DNA of 6,410 nucleotides. Source: JAHEAO01 sp037968535. Its GTDB lineage: Bacteria; Pseudomonadota; Alphaproteobacteria; Rhodobacterales; Rhodobacteraceae. Below the pieces are notes generated by a model that was not told the origin of the DNA, made no database searches, and saw only the letters and a list, made by a program, of their open reading frames with translations. Shown in pieces: positions 5,281 through 6,410 of this stretch. How positions within the stretch are numbered: the stretch's first letter is position 1; every line of letters starts with the position of its first letter. A program made the translations under genes and the position numbers. The stretch covers positions 1 through 6,410 of the forward strand of contig JBBKVT010000407.1 in assembly GCA_037968535.1 (NCBI GenBank), read 5' to 3'.

Positions 5281-5309
5281 CGGATAAGCCAACATTGGCC
5301 GAAAATCAA
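5281..5309 (-). promoter_or_regulatory. Candidate minus-strand promoter of the leader and hypothetical gene
   Basis: On the minus strand TTGATT (5309-5304) and TATCCG (5286-5281) are 17 bp apart. The start would be near 5274, about 27 nt before the mini-ORF ATG. The -35 is fair and the -10 matches only its first half, so the call is modest. It is divergent from the groESL promoter about 50 bp away. Confidence 0.4.
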
Positions 5310-5359
5310 CTGTTTTTCGATCGGACCCCGGAAACCGCGGATTTTTTGCCACAGCCGTG

Positions 5360-5388
5360 TTGACAGTGGCGGCCGGCGTCTCTATCTC
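5360..5388 (+). promoter_or_regulatory. Sigma70-type promoter of groESL
   Basis: TTGACA (5360-5365, exact consensus) and TATCTC (5383-5388) are 17 bp apart. The start point would be near 5395, one base before the CIRCE element. The CTCTATCT around the -10 also resembles alphaproteobacterial RpoH (sigma32) -10 elements, so heat-shock sigma use on top of housekeeping transcription is possible. Confidence 0.8.
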
Positions 5389-5395
5389 CGGCTCG

Positions 5396-5422
5396 TTAGC
5401 ACTCTACCTGACTGAGTGCTAA
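5396..5422. promoter_or_regulatory. CIRCE element, HrcA operator
   Basis: TTAGCACTC (5396-5404), a 9-bp spacer (5405-5413) and GAGTGCTAA (5414-5422) make a perfect match to the CIRCE consensus. The HrcA repressor binds it as a dimer and releases it on heat stress. It spans about +2 to +28 of the predicted transcript, so bound HrcA would block promoter clearance. hrcA itself is not in the window. Confidence 0.97.
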
Positions 5423-5477
5423 CGCCCTGACACCAAGTCAAGGCAACCAAGAAACGCAAACCAAGGAGCGTTCAAAA

Positions 5478-5765
5478 ATGGCATTCAAACCATTGCACGA
5501 CCGGGTAGTGGTCAAGCGCGTCGAAGGCGACGACAAGACCAAGGGCGGTCTGATCATCCCCGACAGCGCCAAGGAAAAGCCCGCCGAGGGCCAAATCATT
5601 TCCGTGGGTGAAGGTGCTCGCAAGGATTCAGGCGAACTGATCAAGCCGTCCGTCAAAAAGGGCGACAAGATCCTGTTCGGCAAGTGGTCCGGCACCGAAA
5701 TCACCCTTGAAGGTGAAGAGCTGCTGATCATGAAGGAAAGCGACATTCTGGGCATCATCGCCTGA
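5478..5765 (+). CDS. groES: Co-chaperonin GroES
   Basis: GroES forms the seven-subunit lid that closes the GroEL folding chamber in the cytoplasm. The 95 residues match the family length. The N-terminal FKPLHDRVVVKR strand, the mobile loop with GGLIIP at about 23-28 that docks on GroEL, and the C-terminal ESDILGIIA are all present. The ATG has AAGGAG at 5463-5468, a 9-nt spacing. It is the first gene of the groESL operon, 45 bp before groEL, under CIRCE/HrcA control with a leader of about 83 nt. Codon choice is biased to C-ending codons, as expected for a highly expressed gene. Nothing unusual is seen. Confidence 0.98.
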   Translation: MAFKPLHDRVVVKRVEGDDKTKGGLIIPDSAKEKPAEGQIISVGEGARKDSGELIKPSVKKGDKILFGKWSGTEITLEGEELLIMKESDILGIIA

Positions 5766-5810
5766 TCTGTGCTTTCAGCAACGTAATTCAGACAACCAGG
5801 AGCAAGCAAA

Positions 5811-6410
<600 letters not shown>

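Larger units (their letters stand above)
5153..5477. other. 325-bp intergenic region with divergent control signals
   Basis: No convincing full-size gene lies here. The left half (5194-5309) holds a possible minus-strand leader: promoter-like hexamers, hairpin, strong ribosome binding site, 9-codon ORF and two alternative stems. The right half (5342-5477) holds the groESL control region: a T6 tract at 5342-5347 (about -53 to -48, a possible UP element), promoter, CIRCE and a leader of about 83 nt. No tRNA or recognisable structured RNA was seen. Confidence 0.6.

Noticed and set aside
5326..5347. GC-rich stretch followed by T6, considered as an intrinsic terminator.
   Set aside because: No stem longer than 3 bp could be formed before the T tract and no plus-strand transcript needs to end there; it fits better as an AT-rich part of the groESL upstream region.

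Overview
The window looks like a chromosomal segment of a marine- or Rhodobacter-type alphaproteobacterium (order Rhodobacterales). The base composition is GC-rich (about 60% by eye). The gene set and order fit that group: a DUF2161 protein, a TIGR01459-type HAD protein, a family II pyrophosphatase, and groESL behind a CIRCE element. No mobile element, CRISPR array, tRNA or rRNA was seen. Most of the window is ordinary housekeeping DNA. The less-explained parts are the intergenic stretches and the block 4730-5310.

Left part, minus strand (1-1976): a tight operon reads leftward from a good sigma70-type promoter at 1948-1976. Its genes are a MaoC-type hydratase (1471-1914), ribF for FMN/FAD synthesis (502-1443), a YcgN-like cysteine-cluster protein (39-509, overlapping ribF by 8 bp) and the first 13 codons of a threonine-aldolase-like gene (1-39, overlapping the YcgN stop as TGATG). 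An AT-rich island at 1981-2039 separates this operon from the gene upstream.

Middle part, minus strand (2040-4002): ppaC (manganese-dependent inorganic pyrophosphatase, 3019-3939) has its own near-consensus promoter at 3974-4002. It is followed after 103 bp by a HAD class IIA phosphatase-like gene (2040-2915). The gap holds a GC-rich inverted repeat and three copies of an 8-bp word spaced exactly 11 bp apart.

Right part: a DUF2161 protein with a PD-(D/E)XK-nuclease-like motif (4063-4758, plus strand) diverges from ppaC and ends in two strong hairpins. Converging on it is a probable hypothetical gene on the minus strand (4769-5152). Upstream of that gene is a possible leader: promoter-like hexamers, a hairpin, a GGAGGA ribosome binding site, a 9-codon ORF and two mutually exclusive GC hairpins. 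The 325-bp gap 5153-5477 contains this leader on one strand and, on the other, the groESL control region (sigma70-type promoter 5360-5388, perfect CIRCE 5396-5422). groES (5478-5765) and the first 200 codons of groEL (5811-6410) complete the window.

The proteins serve separate tasks: flavin cofactor supply and CoA-ester or amino-acid metabolism on the left, pyrophosphate removal in the middle, and heat-inducible protein folding on the right. No multi-gene novel system is evident. The best candidates for something undescribed are the putative leader at 5194-5309, the 11-bp-phased repeats at 2932-2961 and the nuclease-like DUF2161 gene.
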